DNA of 64,000 bases from Planctomycetota bacterium (GTDB taxonomy: Bacteria > Planctomycetota > SZUA-567 > JAFGGJ01). This document shows, piece by piece, positions 1 to 8,742 of this stretch. The position numbers and the translations under genes are program-made. The stretch's first letter is position 1, and each line of letters starts with the position of its first letter. The notes beneath the pieces were generated by a model that was not told the origin of the DNA, did no database searches, and saw nothing but the letters and a program-made list of their open reading frames with translations. The stretch spans positions 46,138-110,137 of the forward strand of contig JAFGGJ010000082.1 in NCBI GenBank assembly GCA_016930595.1, given 5' to 3'.

Positions 1-913
1 CCACCCCGACGCTCCTGCGCGTGGCCCTCAGCCCTTCCAGCACTTCCTCCACCGGAGCGTCCGCCCGCACGAAAGCGACCTCCTTGATCGCGGGCGCGAC
101 GGGCTCTTCCGGCGCCATGCCCACAAGGTCGTAAAGATATACGACTCCGCCGAACCCGAACGCCCCGTCTTCCACGAGTACCGCGGCGTCATCGTAGCGC
201 GCCGCCATCTCCACCGCTTCGCCCACGGTCGCTTCCGGCCCTACCACCGCCTGGAATACGATCCCTTCCGCCACGTTGGCCACCGCCCCCCGGAAGCGCC
301 TCAGCACCACGTCCAGCACCGACTGCTGCGAAGGCTTGACCAGGCCGCGCTCGGCCGCCACCCCGCGTATGTACTCGTGTATCCCCTGCCGGCTGAAGGC
401 TCTTTCGAGCATTCCCGCCAGCGACACCGCCTCGTCTTTTACGGGCAGCAGCCTCCTCAGCGCCGCCGCCGCCCCCAGCAGCAGCCACACCGCGGGCGCA
501 AAAACCGTCTGGAATATCGACAGCAGGCGCGACGACTTGGGAAACCACGAATCCGCCGACCTCCTGAACCACCACTTGGACGTTATTTCCGCAAATACGA
601 ACACAAGCGGCGTCAGCAGCAGCGTCGCATACAGTTCCGCACGCGCACGGTCCGGCACGAACGCCGACGTTATCCCCATGGCTGCCTTCCCGGATATGTA
701 TACCGCCACGTTTGTCCCCACCAGCGTCGTTACCACCAGCGACGGGTGGTTCGAAACCAGGCGCAGCGACCGCCGCGCCAGGGCGTTCCCCTCGTCCGCC
801 AGGTATCTCAGCCGTATCCTGCTCACGGCGTAGCTCGCCGTCTCGGCCCCGGAAAAAAACGCCTCGCAGACCAGGGCGCCCGCCAGCAGCACCGCGTCAG
901 CCGTTATTGTCAT
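1..913 (-). CDS. CNNM/CorC-type DUF21 membrane protein, C-terminus cut by window edge
   Basis: The first 304 residues are visible; the rest lies beyond base 1. The start is an ATG at 913 that overlaps the end of the upstream CNNM gene by 17 bases. The N-terminus carries the family signature FFSGAET (residues 19-25), followed by several hydrophobic segments, TTLVGTN (62-68) and FAEITSK near residue 107, all typical of the DUF21/CNNM transmembrane domain. From about residue 200 the sequence looks like a CBS-pair region, with a stretch reading DDAAVLVEDGAFGFGGVV. Family members are inner-membrane proteins linked to magnesium or cobalt efflux. It is divergent from its neighbour, so the two are paralogues rather than a recent tandem duplication. 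The frame is open throughout the visible part. Confidence 0.85.
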   Translation of the reverse strand, partial: MTITADAVLLAGALVCEAFFSGAETASYAVSRIRLRYLADEGNALARRSLRLVSNHPSLVVTTLVGTNVAVYISGKAAMGITSAFVPDRARAELYATLLLTPLVFVFAEITSKWWFRRSADSWFPKSSRLLSIFQTVFAPAVWLLLGAAAALRRLLPVKDEAVSLAGMLERAFSRQGIHEYIRGVAAERGLVKPSQQSVLDVVLRRFRGAVANVAEGIVFQAVVGPEATVGEAVEMAARYDDAAVLVEDGAFGFGGVVYLYDLVGMAPEEPVAPAIKEVAFVRADAPVEEVLEGLRATRRSVGV

Positions 914-2186
914 CGCCGTCCTCGCCGCCCTCGGCCCTTACTTCCACTTCGACGATCCTGTGCTTTTCCACCCGCGTCACCACGAATTCTATCCCCGCCG
1001 TCCTCACGGTGTCGCCCTTCCGCGGCATTCTCTCCAGGTGGTGTATAATGAGCCCCGCTATCGTCGAGTAGGGGAGCTCTTCGGTCCCGTCGGGCAGGTC
1101 GTCACCGATCTCCATCAGGTCCGCCCACTCCCTGACCGGAAACCCCCCGGGCACCCGGTAGCCCCCGTCGGGCAGGGGCTGGGGATCCACGGCCGTGGAT
1201 TCGAACTCGTCGCGCACTTCCCCCACAAAGACTTCTATCAGGTCCTCTATCGACGCTATCCCGGCAAAATCCCCGTACTCGTCCACTATCGCTACCATGT
1301 ACTCCTTCGGGTGGCTGTGGAAATGCTCCAGCAGTTCGCTTGCACGCCCCCCTTCCGGAAAGTAGTGCATCTTCCTGCTCAGCGACGCCACCGGATCCCC
1401 GGACCGGCCGCGGTGTATCGCCTTGAGTATCTCCGGCGTGTGGACCGTTCCGATTACGTTCTGCTCGTTCTCGTCGAGCACCACTATGCGGTGGATCCCG
1501 GCGGGAGCCGCCGCAGACGCTGCTTCCGCCAGCGTCGTCCGCCCGCTTACCCGCACAACGTCCGTGCGCGGCACCATCACGTCTTTTGCACGGAGCGCCG
1601 ACAGCGCCACTATGTCCAGCACCATCTCGCTCGATTTCCTGTCGATGTTCTTTTCGCGCCGCGACAGGGTTATCAGGTACTGCAGCTCCTCCCGCGTCGC
1701 ACGCGCTCTTTTCAGGGGTTTTTCGCGTCTCAGCAGCGGGCTGAGCACCCGGGCGATCCACCTGCCCACGAGGTTCTGGAACACGTACACCGGCAGCGCC
1801 ACCACCCGGGCCGCAGCCGCCGGATAGCTCACCGCAACCGCCTTCGGCAGCACTTCCCCGAATACTATCACGCACGCCAGCATCGCCAGCCCGTAGCCGC
1901 CTGCCGCAACCGCGCTCCTGGTGCGCGCCGCTTCGTTCACTATCGACGCGCTCAACACGTAGAACGATATGTTCACCAGCATGTTGCCGAATAGAATCGA
2001 TACCAGCAGCCTCTGCGGCATCGAGCACAGCCGCGCCGCCAGCCTCCCCATTCCGCCCCCGCTCTTCATCCGGGACAGCGTAACGGCGTCCAGCGAAAAC
2101 AGGGCGGTTTCCGATCCGGAAAAAAAACCGGAAAGCCCCAGCAGAACCACCATTATCGAAACCCTCGTCGGGTCCAGAACCTCCAT
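897..2186 (-). CDS. CNNM/CorC family protein (DUF21, CBS pair, CorC_HlyC domain)
   Basis: 429 residues with the full hemolysin C/CorC-type layout. FFSGSET at residues 21-27 opens the DUF21 transmembrane domain, which has about four hydrophobic stretches up to residue 140 and the motif FGEVLPK. Two CBS motifs follow (about 195-325), including MVPRTDVV and ATVDEYG-like segment AIVDEYGDFAG. The last 90 residues, with LPDGGYRVPGG and VVTRVEKHRIVEVEV, are the CorC_HlyC transporter-associated domain. The family acts at the inner membrane in Mg/Co homeostasis. It lies 24 bases after the phosphoesterase gene and overlaps the next CNNM paralogue by 17 bases, so the pair is probably co-translated. Confidence 0.92.
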   Translation of the reverse strand: MEVLDPTRVSIMVVLLGLSGFFSGSETALFSLDAVTLSRMKSGGGMGRLAARLCSMPQRLLVSILFGNMLVNISFYVLSASIVNEAARTRSAVAAGGYGLAMLACVIVFGEVLPKAVAVSYPAAAARVVALPVYVFQNLVGRWIARVLSPLLRREKPLKRARATREELQYLITLSRREKNIDRKSSEMVLDIVALSALRAKDVMVPRTDVVRVSGRTTLAEAASAAAPAGIHRIVVLDENEQNVIGTVHTPEILKAIHRGRSGDPVASLSRKMHYFPEGGRASELLEHFHSHPKEYMVAIVDEYGDFAGIASIEDLIEVFVGEVRDEFESTAVDPQPLPDGGYRVPGGFPVREWADLMEIGDDLPDGTEELPYSTIAGLIIHHLERMPRKGDTVRTAGIEFVVTRVEKHRIVEVEVRAEGGEDGDDNNG

Positions 2187-2210
2187 GCGCCGCTTGTCCC
2201 CTGTCTTGCT

Positions 2211-2951
2211 CTATTGCCCGGCGAAAAGCCTCTCCGCCAGGAACGGATGCAGCCCCTGTTCGGCTATCCTCTTGGCCGTGCGCGATATGTCGTATTCCAC
2301 GCGGTGGTAGTCTATCCATTCCCCGTCGAATGTCACGTAGCACGCCCGCGGGTCCCCGTCACGCGGCTGGCCCACCGAACCCACGCACGCATACAGTTTC
2401 GAATCCGTTATGTTGAACCTGTGTACCACTTCGTGCGGGTAGATGAACCCTTCGTCCGTCCCCAGGAACGCCCTGTGGTTGTGCCCGGTGAAGCATACGT
2501 TGAACCCCTGGAAATCCTGCCTTATCGTGTCCACCAGCTTTCTGAACGACGCGTACGAATCCGCCTCCCGCACGTAGTCCATCAGCGGGTCCTTTATCGA
2601 GCCGTGCACGAACAGCGCTTCCTCCTCGATGTACGCGCTCTTCAGCCCGTCCAGGTAGTCGATGACTTCCTCCCCCATGTGTTTCACGAGCTGGACGCGC
2701 GTCCATTCGATCGCTTCCTCGGCTATCGGGTTGAATCCGTCCGCTCCGTGAACCACCGCATATTCGTGGTTCCCCATCAGCACCACGTCGCAGTAATTGC
2801 GCACCCTCCTCAGGCATTCCACAGGGTCCGGCCCGTAGCCCACCGTGTCCCCCAGGCAGATCACACGCTCCGCCTTGTGGCGCTCGGCATCCTTCATGAC
2901 CGCCTCGAAGGCCGCTAGGTTGCCGTGGACGTCACTGAATATCAGGTCCAT
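2211..2951 (-). CDS. calcineurin-like metallophosphoesterase
   Basis: 246 residues, usual length for the small cytosolic phosphoesterases of the YfcE/diadenosine-polyphosphatase-like group. The metal-site motifs are in order: SDVHGN (6-11), GDTVGYGPDP (34-43), GNHEYAVV (60-67), a histidine in VHGS near residue 115, and TGHNHRAF near residue 156. The GDxVGYGPDPxEC signature is typical of a subgroup whose substrate is unknown; likely substrates are phosphodiesters or phosphoproteins. Its start lies 20 bases inside the upstream 148-residue gene, which implies coupled translation. No signal peptide is seen. Confidence 0.9.
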   Translation of the reverse strand: MDLIFSDVHGNLAAFEAVMKDAERHKAERVICLGDTVGYGPDPVECLRRVRNYCDVVLMGNHEYAVVHGADGFNPIAEEAIEWTRVQLVKHMGEEVIDYLDGLKSAYIEEEALFVHGSIKDPLMDYVREADSYASFRKLVDTIRQDFQGFNVCFTGHNHRAFLGTDEGFIYPHEVVHRFNITDSKLYACVGSVGQPRDGDPRACYVTFDGEWIDYHRVEYDISRTAKRIAEQGLHPFLAERLFAGQ

Positions 2952-3378
2952 CGCTGCCGTTTCCTCCGGTAGCCTTCTCGAGAAGTTTTTTCAATGCCGC
3001 CAGTTTTCGCTCCATCTCATTCATAAGATACCGTTCAGCGGGTACCAAGGTCTCATTTTCCAGCAATTTCAGGTCGTTCCCGGCTCTTTCGGCGTAGCGT
3101 GCGGCCCGTTCCGGGGCGCCGTTTTCCAGGGATTTCTCGGCACGGCCGATCTCGTACTCGATCCTGCCCAGGACGTTCCGCGGGGCAATTTCCGGGTCTT
3201 TTCGGCTGTTCGGCGGGCGGTTAACCGGTGAACTGTTAACCGGTGAACTGTTGGCAGGTGAACGGTTGACGAGTTCGGATATGCCCCAGAGCGCGTATAT
3301 GCCGGCGACGACGAGTACTATCATCAGGATGAATCTGCGGCGCTGGCGGTCATTGTCTTTCCGTGTTTCTGCGGTCAT
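2932..3378 (-). CDS. hypothetical single-pass membrane protein
   Basis: 148 residues. A basic N-terminus (to residue 15) precedes one transmembrane helix (about residues 16-33, ILMIVLVVAGIYALWGI), then a low-complexity Asn-Ser-Pro-Val segment encoded by a 15-bp tandem repeat. The C-terminal half is charged and predicted helical, with alternating Ala, Glu, Arg and Leu typical of a coiled coil. The expected topology is a short cytoplasmic N-terminus and a periplasmic helical domain. I do not recognise the family. It starts at an ATGA overlap with a tiny upstream ORF and overlaps the phosphoesterase by 20 bases, so it is likely in the same transcript. Confidence 0.65.
   Translation of the reverse strand: MTAETRKDNDRQRRRFILMIVLVVAGIYALWGISELVNRSPANSSPVNSSPVNRPPNSRKDPEIAPRNVLGRIEYEIGRAEKSLENGAPERAARYAERAGNDLKLLENETLVPAERYLMNEMERKLAALKKLLEKATGGNGSDGPDIQ
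3220..3264. repeat. 15-bp tandem repeat, three units
   Basis: The unit GTTAACCGGTGAACT is present twice in perfect form (3220-3234, 3235-3249) and once degenerate (3250-3264). It lies inside the 148-residue membrane protein gene and encodes the repeated Ser-Ser-Pro-Val-Asn linker just after the transmembrane helix. Because the unit is a multiple of three, copy-number change would lengthen or shorten the linker without a frameshift. Confidence 0.9.
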
Positions 3379-3470
3379 CGGCGCGTCCTGTCGCCGGGAG
3401 AGCGGGCGGAAGCCGGGTCATCGTGGGGCGCTGCGGGGGCGGCTGTGGGAGGCGCCGCGGGCGTTTTCAT
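3375..3470 (-). CDS. possible 31-residue small ORF
   Basis: ATG at 3470 with a GGAG ribosome-binding site seven bases upstream, running 31 codons to a TGA that overlaps the ATG of the 148-residue gene as ATGA. The peptide is rich in Pro and Ala, then Asp and Arg, with no hydrophobic stretch. The good ribosome-binding site and the exact stop-start overlap, which is the prevailing junction type in this region, argue that it is translated, possibly only to couple translation. Composition alone gives no function and it could be chance. Confidence 0.3.
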   Translation of the reverse strand: MKTPAAPPTAAPAAPHDDPASARSPGDRTRR

Positions 3471-3520
3471 GGACAGTCTCCTGCTGCCGGCCTGCGTAAG
3501 GGATGCGCCGCGTGCGGACG

Positions 3521-5170
3521 TTACTCTTCCGCTTCGGCCGGCGGGGCGGCGGCTTCCGCTCTGGGTGCCAGTTTGGTTTCCCAGTACCGGTAATAGGCGC
3601 CGTGGACGTACGAAGACCTGATGTAGGCCAGCATGGACATTTTGGTGCGGGAATAGAAGGTTTCCTTGTCGAAGTCGGCACGCGATGGCATTTTGCGGCT
3701 GACAAGCTGAACGGTCCTGAAGGATTCGTGTTCATCGTCTGGACAGTAGTGGATCGGCTCCAGTCCGACCTTGCCGACGGAGAGGAAACGGGCCTTGCCG
3801 TCGAGTTCGCCGGCCTGGACGGTGTAAGACTTGTCTAGGACGGAGGGATCTTTTTCGCCGCCGATGACGGCGCCGGCGAGGAAAGTGGCCTCGTCTTCGG
3901 CTTTTTTCACGGCCTTTGAGCGGGCGAGTTTCCGGACGATGACGCCGCGGGACTCATCAAGGGACATGGGGCTGGAAGGCTTGACGCCGAGGACGGATGC
4001 TGCGAGCCTGCCCTTGTCGCAGCGGACGTCGGGGATCAGGTTGGACCACGTGGCGGTTTCGCCGAGGTACATTTCCATTCTTGAGGCGTTCCCCAGGGAT
4101 TTAAGGGATTTGAGGCCGTCCCTGGTCACCCAGTCGATAACGCCGTGCTTGAGGCCGTGTTTTGCCGAGGTGTCGGCGAAAAGGCTGACGAGTTCCTTTT
4201 CGGGAGTGCCTGGGTTATCTTCGGCGGCCTGGAGCATGTTGCCCAAGGCTTCGGTGAGTTCCTTGACGGCCGCGTCCATGGCTTCGCTGGAAAGGTCCCT
4301 GCCGCGCTCTTTTCTGAGGTTTTCCTCGACTTCCTTCTCGACCTCGTCGAAGGGTGTGTAGACGGGGTCGCCGGCGTCCCCGCCGTCCTCGCGGTATCTG
4401 AGTTCCTTGAGTTTCTCATAATGAGCGGAGATTTCCTCGGGGCTCAGCTTCACTTTCTTCTCGAAGACGTTCTTGTCCGCCAGGACATAGAGGATCCGGT
4501 ATTGAGAGGGATGAACAAGCGCGTCCGGGGCGTCTTCATCGACCTCCGAATGCTCCTTGTGGTAAGCCGCGATCTCTTCTTCGTTCGGGGCTTCGACTCT
4601 ATCCATGAATTCGGCCACGGTGAATTCGGCGTACGTGAACGTCAGCTCCTGGCGCTCCCTGCGGTAGGAAAGAAAGACCTCTTCGTCGGAAAACAGGACC
4701 GAGGAGCGAACGATCCTGTCGAGTTCTTCGGCGGCCATGGCGTCGCTGATGACCTTGTGCACCTCAGCTGCCGTGACGCCGTGCTGCATGAGGTAGTCGC
4801 GGTAGGTTTTTTCGTCGAGTGAATCCACGCCGAGGTTATCCTTGATAATTGCGGTCACCTGTTCGCTTGCGGCGTCCGGGGAGGCCTGGACGCCGGACTG
4901 TGCGGCGATTTCCTGTCTTACCAGCTGGCGGAACAAGGCGCCCTGAGGGACGACGCGCCCCCTGTTGAGCGTGGTGTAGAGGCGTGAGAGGCGGGTGAAT
5001 TCCTCATCGCCTATCTTGCGATCACCGATGCTGACTCTTACGCCGGAGACATTTGCGCCGCTATTTTTTCCTTTATAGGCGCCCCAGGCGAAGACGAAGG
5101 TGATAACGACGATCACCGCGAGCGGCTTGAACACGGACTTCTGGTGCCGACGTAGCCAGTTCAGTGCCAA
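3521..5170 (-). CDS. PpiD/SurA-like membrane-anchored peptidyl-prolyl isomerase family chaperone
   Basis: 549 residues beginning at a TTG codon with AAAGGAG seven bases upstream. A basic leader and one transmembrane helix (about 14-34) anchor it in the inner membrane. Residues 45-190 resemble the SurA N-terminal chaperone domain (SurA_N_3), with long amphipathic helices, QEIAAQ-like motif and DSLDEKTYRDYLMQHG. The following part, YRILYVLADKNVF and LSPEEISAHYEKLKELRY, matches the segment that in PpiD joins the chaperone to the parvulin domain. I cannot identify an intact parvulin active site, so it may act as a chaperone only. The role is folding of exported proteins. It follows the transglutaminase gene by 59 bases. 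Confidence 0.72.
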   Translation of the reverse strand: MALNWLRRHQKSVFKPLAVIVVITFVFAWGAYKGKNSGANVSGVRVSIGDRKIGDEEFTRLSRLYTTLNRGRVVPQGALFRQLVRQEIAAQSGVQASPDAASEQVTAIIKDNLGVDSLDEKTYRDYLMQHGVTAAEVHKVISDAMAAEELDRIVRSSVLFSDEEVFLSYRRERQELTFTYAEFTVAEFMDRVEAPNEEEIAAYHKEHSEVDEDAPDALVHPSQYRILYVLADKNVFEKKVKLSPEEISAHYEKLKELRYREDGGDAGDPVYTPFDEVEKEVEENLRKERGRDLSSEAMDAAVKELTEALGNMLQAAEDNPGTPEKELVSLFADTSAKHGLKHGVIDWVTRDGLKSLKSLGNASRMEMYLGETATWSNLIPDVRCDKGRLAASVLGVKPSSPMSLDESRGVIVRKLARSKAVKKAEDEATFLAGAVIGGEKDPSVLDKSYTVQAGELDGKARFLSVGKVGLEPIHYCPDDEHESFRTVQLVSRKMPSRADFDKETFYSRTKMSMLAYIRSSYVHGAYYRYWETKLAPRAEAAAPPAEAEE

Positions 5171-5229
5171 GGTATTGCTCCTTTCGGGAGAAGCGGTACA
5201 GCGTGAACTGCAGGGGGAACAGGATTACA

Positions 5230-6681
5230 TTATCTAGGGATATCGTGATTTTCCAGAAGATTTCCGTGCAAGAACTCAACAGACCCGCCGGCGATGAGGT
5301 TCATGGCCCTGGTTTCGTATTCGCCCATGCCGCCTTCGGCATATCCCAGAAGCATGTAGGCGGCGGGGCAGCCGACGCGCTTGTAAGAGGCGTCGGCGGG
5401 GACCCAGCGGCCTTCGGTGTAGGCTTCGGCCCAGGCGTGGAACTGGAAGCTCTTCCCGTCGAAGACCAGTCCGAAGGCCATGCGCGCCGGGATGCCGGCT
5501 TTCCGGAGGAGAGCGACGGTGACGGCGGCGTATTCGGTGCAGTCGCCGCCCCTGTGCACGATGGCTTCGACGGCGCTGGCCATAGCGGGCATGCTGCGAC
5601 CGCCCTGGAGGCGCCTGGAGGTCCAGCGGGTAACAGCGGCTATTACGGCGAGATCGCCGGTGCCGCGGGCGGAGCGGAGAGCTTCTTCGGTTTTTTCCCT
5701 TATGACGGGGTCTTCGACTTCGAAGAGGCGTCCTGCGGCGAGGCAGGATTTTCTTTCTTCGGTGCTGAGGGGACAATCGGGCAGCGTGCCGTCGGCGTAC
5801 GTGCTGCGGAGGACGACGAGTGCGGAGTCGGAGCCGTCTTCCCGGAGGACGCCGGAATACATGCTGTCGGGGATGAGCTTGCGCAGGTTGCCGCCCGGCA
5901 GCGAGAGCTTCAGATAGACGGTGCGGCGCTTGTAGAGCTGTTCCGGCCGGCCCGTGGCTTCCAGTGCGTTCGAGACCTGGGGGATGCCTTTGGGCAGCCT
6001 GGCTTCGTCGGGAGCCACGAGTCTTTTCAGGACGCCCCCGACGCGGATAACTTCGGTGACGCCTGCGTGCGAACATTCTTCTTCCCATCCCGTTCCTGCG
6101 GAGCTGACGTTCTCGACCTTGAGGAGGTAGCCGCCGGAGGCGGTACGTTCCCGGACCGAGACCTGCAGGTGCGCCATGCTGCCTTCTTCCGCCACGATCA
6201 CGTAGCCGCGCATCGACTGCCCCACGGCAAGGCGACCGTTCGCCCGGAGGACTTCTCCATCCAGGCGGAAGAAGAGACCGCCCTCGGGGACGGACCCTTC
6301 GTATTTGGCCCGCTGTCTTCCCGTGGCGGTGACGGTATATGCGTCATCGGTTACGCGGACGGAGTATTGAGTTGCCGAGCCGTTTTCCTCGCGGGTTTCT
6401 TCGAGGGCGAGGGCGCGCAGGGTAACGGCGTCCTCGACGCGCCGCGTCCTGGTTGTGACCTTGAACATGCGCGTCCTGACACGCATCCGCGTCTGTTCGG
6501 TCATATCGGTGAGCAGGGAGCCGGTTCCTTCTTGGAGCGAGCGTTCTTCGGTGAGGAGAGTGACCGGGGTGCCGTTCAGCGTGGTGAGATAGTACCTGGT
6601 GTCGGCGGTTTCGGCCTGCAGGGCGGCACACGCCAGTGCGGCGGCGAGGGCGGCAGCGATGATTTCAGGGGAGGTACGCAT
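5230..6681 (-). CDS. secreted transglutaminase-like cysteine protease superfamily protein
   Basis: 483 residues from the ATG at 6681, chosen because it starts a clear signal peptide (MRTSPEIIAAALAAALAC) and overlaps the upstream gene by only 17 bases; a longer in-frame start at 6723 adds a basic leader. The C-terminal domain is the transglutaminase core: GGDCTEYA with C381, FHAWAEAY with H415 and PADASY with D430 form the Cys-His-Asp triad. The N-terminal 300 residues are beta-rich and not assigned. Such proteins are periplasmic or surface-exposed and may be peptidases or amidases. It is co-oriented with mannose-6-phosphate isomerase, with which it shares no evident pathway. Confidence 0.85.
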   Translation of the reverse strand: MRTSPEIIAAALAAALACAALQAETADTRYYLTTLNGTPVTLLTEERSLQEGTGSLLTDMTEQTRMRVRTRMFKVTTRTRRVEDAVTLRALALEETREENGSATQYSVRVTDDAYTVTATGRQRAKYEGSVPEGGLFFRLDGEVLRANGRLAVGQSMRGYVIVAEEGSMAHLQVSVRERTASGGYLLKVENVSSAGTGWEEECSHAGVTEVIRVGGVLKRLVAPDEARLPKGIPQVSNALEATGRPEQLYKRRTVYLKLSLPGGNLRKLIPDSMYSGVLREDGSDSALVVLRSTYADGTLPDCPLSTEERKSCLAAGRLFEVEDPVIREKTEEALRSARGTGDLAVIAAVTRWTSRRLQGGRSMPAMASAVEAIVHRGGDCTEYAAVTVALLRKAGIPARMAFGLVFDGKSFQFHAWAEAYTEGRWVPADASYKRVGCPAAYMLLGYAEGGMGEYETRAMNLIAGGSVEFLHGNLLENHDIPR

Positions 6682-7663
6682 AGAGCAGTACCGTCCGTTC
6701 CGCGCACGCGACCGCCGGGGCATCCAGTGCCGCCGGCACGAGGAAGCTCTCGCCCGTTTTTATATCCATGCCGCCGCCGGGCCACTCCAGGCGGGCGCTG
6801 CCCGCCGCGACCGAGAGTATGCAAAAGCGCCCGCCGCCGGCGGCGTGGGGCGCGCCGGCCCCCCCCGGATCGAAGACAGCGCGTTCCAGCACGAAACTGT
6901 CGCAGGAGACGAGGCGTTCCAGCGAGCCGCGTTCGAGGGATTCCAGGGGGGCGGCAGATGCGGTGTTTTCCGCCGGAGGGCCCAGATCCATGACTTCACG
7001 AGCCCTGTCGACATGGAGTTGCCGGGGCTTGCCGTCGGCGCCGGTCCGCCCCCAGTCGTAGACGCGGTAGGTGACGTCGCTGGACTGCTGTATCTCGGCC
7101 AGAAGTATCCCCCCGCCTATGGCATGAACGGTCTTCGAGGGGAGGAAAACGACGTCACCCGGGTAGACTTCGAACGAGTTCAGGCATTCATCCAGGCGGT
7201 TTTCTGCCAGGAGACTGTCGAACACGCCGATATCCGTGCCGGGCAGAAAGCCTTTGTATATGCGGCTGCCCGGTCCGGCCCACAGGATAACCCAGGCTTC
7301 CGTCTTGCCGTTGTCGCCCTCGTACGCCCGTGCGTAAGCGTCGTCGGGGTGGACCTGCACGGAGAGGACCTCGGCCGCGTCAATGAACTTGTAGAGGAGT
7401 GGGAAGCCTTTTTCTCTAACGTCTTCGGCGTGACGGCCGAAGACGTCCCGGGCCTGGGCGGAAGAGGCGATATCGGGAATGGTTCTGCCTGCGGCGTCAA
7501 GCGGGTATTCAGCGGGCGTTTCGTCGCCGGGGTGTGCGGAGACTTCCCACGATTCTCCATAGCGACCTGCGGAGGGGAGCGCCTTGCCCATCAGGGTCTC
7601 GAGGCGCCTGCCGCCCCATATTTTTTCCACGAGTCTGGGTTTGAACCTTATGGGTGCGATCAC
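6665..7663 (-). CDS. manA: mannose-6-phosphate isomerase, class I (short type)
   Basis: 332 residues from a GTG at 7663 with GGAGG seven bases upstream; the in-frame extension further upstream runs through the preceding gene and is rejected. It interconverts mannose 6-phosphate and fructose 6-phosphate and is zinc-dependent. Recognisable features are VEKIWGGRRLE near the N-terminus, the metal-binding VQVHPDD, KTEAWVIL, the loop IYKGFLPG, TVHAIGGGILLAEIQQ with the second metal-site group, and SDVTYRVYDWGR. Length fits the Bacillus-type short form. It supplies mannose for nucleotide sugars, fitting the glycosyltransferase and acetylation genes elsewhere in the window. Confidence 0.93.
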   Translation of the reverse strand: MIAPIRFKPRLVEKIWGGRRLETLMGKALPSAGRYGESWEVSAHPGDETPAEYPLDAAGRTIPDIASSAQARDVFGRHAEDVREKGFPLLYKFIDAAEVLSVQVHPDDAYARAYEGDNGKTEAWVILWAGPGSRIYKGFLPGTDIGVFDSLLAENRLDECLNSFEVYPGDVVFLPSKTVHAIGGGILLAEIQQSSDVTYRVYDWGRTGADGKPRQLHVDRAREVMDLGPPAENTASAAPLESLERGSLERLVSCDSFVLERAVFDPGGAGAPHAAGGGRFCILSVAAGSARLEWPGGGMDIKTGESFLVPAALDAPAVACAERTVLLYAYLP

Positions 7664-7698
7664 TTGTCCGCCTCCATCAACCGCCGTTGCCGGGCGGA

Positions 7699-8742
7699 TT
7701 ATTCGGCTTCCTGGAGCAGCCGGGCTTTCTCGTCGAGCTCCAGCAACATGGCCGACATCAGGGATTCGTCGGGTTTGCGCGGGTTTATTCCTGCCAGGTT
7801 CTGGAAGTTCTCCCGCTCTATCTTCGCCAGGGTCTGCTCCGGCAGGCACACACCGCGTATCTCGCCGTCCTGAGGCGAGCCCAGCAGGAAGTCCGCCTGT
7901 TGCGGCACCGTGTAGACGTCTTGGGTTTCGAGGAAACGTGTCACTATGCCGGAGCGGGCCGCTGCTTCCCGGGGGGTGTAACCGTCGGACAGGTCTGTGC
8001 CGAAAAAGATCCTGTCGTCATAGTCGAGAAAGAATTCGCGTGCCTTGTCCGGAGCCGCGGACAGGTTGTGGAGCATTTCCACGCCCGGGGCCAGGTCCAT
8101 GCCCACGGAGGGATGTTCGTCAAGGAAGCGAGCGGCGCGCCGGAGGTCGGCGGAGAGGAAATAGAAATGTGCGAATATAACCTTGAGGCGGGGGTGTGAG
8201 GCGAGGACGTTTTCCACGTGGGCGTAGAGGGATTCCTTCGGCACGTCGCCGGGGCCGTATCCCCAGCCGCGAGAGAGGGCCCAGGAGGGGGTTTTGAGCG
8301 GGTCCCAGAATTCCTCCGGGTCCGCCACGTGCCACAGGATCGGCACGCCGAGGCGTTCGCATTCGGCGAAGAAGCCGTCGAAATAGGGGTCGTCAGCGTG
8401 GAGAGGAAGGTATTTCATGGTGGTGGGCTTGCCCTCGATGAGCTTGAAGCCGTCGCCGCCGGCATCGAGCATGCGGCGGACCTGTGCCGCGAGGGTTTCG
8501 GGATTCTTTGCGCCCGTCAGCCAGTAGTCGGTGTGGTCCAGGCCCAAGAAGGCATAGAATTCACCTGGGTGCTGCATCTTGGCCCGCATGATCTGTGGGT
8601 TTGCGTTGACCTTCTTCCTGTTTATCGTCGCGACGAGGTTCATTGCGCTGAAGGAGAGCATTTGCATCTGGCGCCGCAGTTGTTCTATCCCCTGCTCCGA
8701 TGCCAGGTGCACGTGGCAGTCGATTATCGAGTTCGATTTCAT
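7699..8742 (-). CDS. TIM-barrel amidohydrolase (Amidohydro_2 type)
   Basis: 347 residues from the ATG at 8742 (AGGAG seven bases upstream, start of the conserved beta-strand SIIDCHVHL). HxH metal ligands are in DCHVHL, further ligand histidines lie in ILWHVADP and VIFAHFYF, and the C-terminal aspartate is in FFGTDLSDG. This is the metal-dependent hydrolase or decarboxylase fold of the Amidohydro_2 family (PF04909); the substrate is not evident. The segment FWDPLKTPSW and Met-rich helices near the N-terminus are not diagnostic. The upstream gene reads 182 bases into it in another frame. The ManA gene begins 36 bases downstream. Confidence 0.85.
   Translation of the reverse strand: MKSNSIIDCHVHLASEQGIEQLRRQMQMLSFSAMNLVATINRKKVNANPQIMRAKMQHPGEFYAFLGLDHTDYWLTGAKNPETLAAQVRRMLDAGGDGFKLIEGKPTTMKYLPLHADDPYFDGFFAECERLGVPILWHVADPEEFWDPLKTPSWALSRGWGYGPGDVPKESLYAHVENVLASHPRLKVIFAHFYFLSADLRRAARFLDEHPSVGMDLAPGVEMLHNLSAAPDKAREFFLDYDDRIFFGTDLSDGYTPREAAARSGIVTRFLETQDVYTVPQQADFLLGSPQDGEIRGVCLPEQTLAKIERENFQNLAGINPRKPDESLMSAMLLELDEKARLLQEAE

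Noticed and set aside
276..833. Plus-strand open frame opposite the first CNNM gene
   Set aside because: Antisense to a clear DUF21/CBS coding frame; no ribosome-binding site and Arg/Ser/Pro-rich composition typical of a shadow frame.
5164..6993. 609-codon plus-strand frame opposite the transglutaminase
   Set aside because: Antisense of a gene with an intact Cys-His-Asp triad and signal peptide; long only because of GC-rich codon bias.
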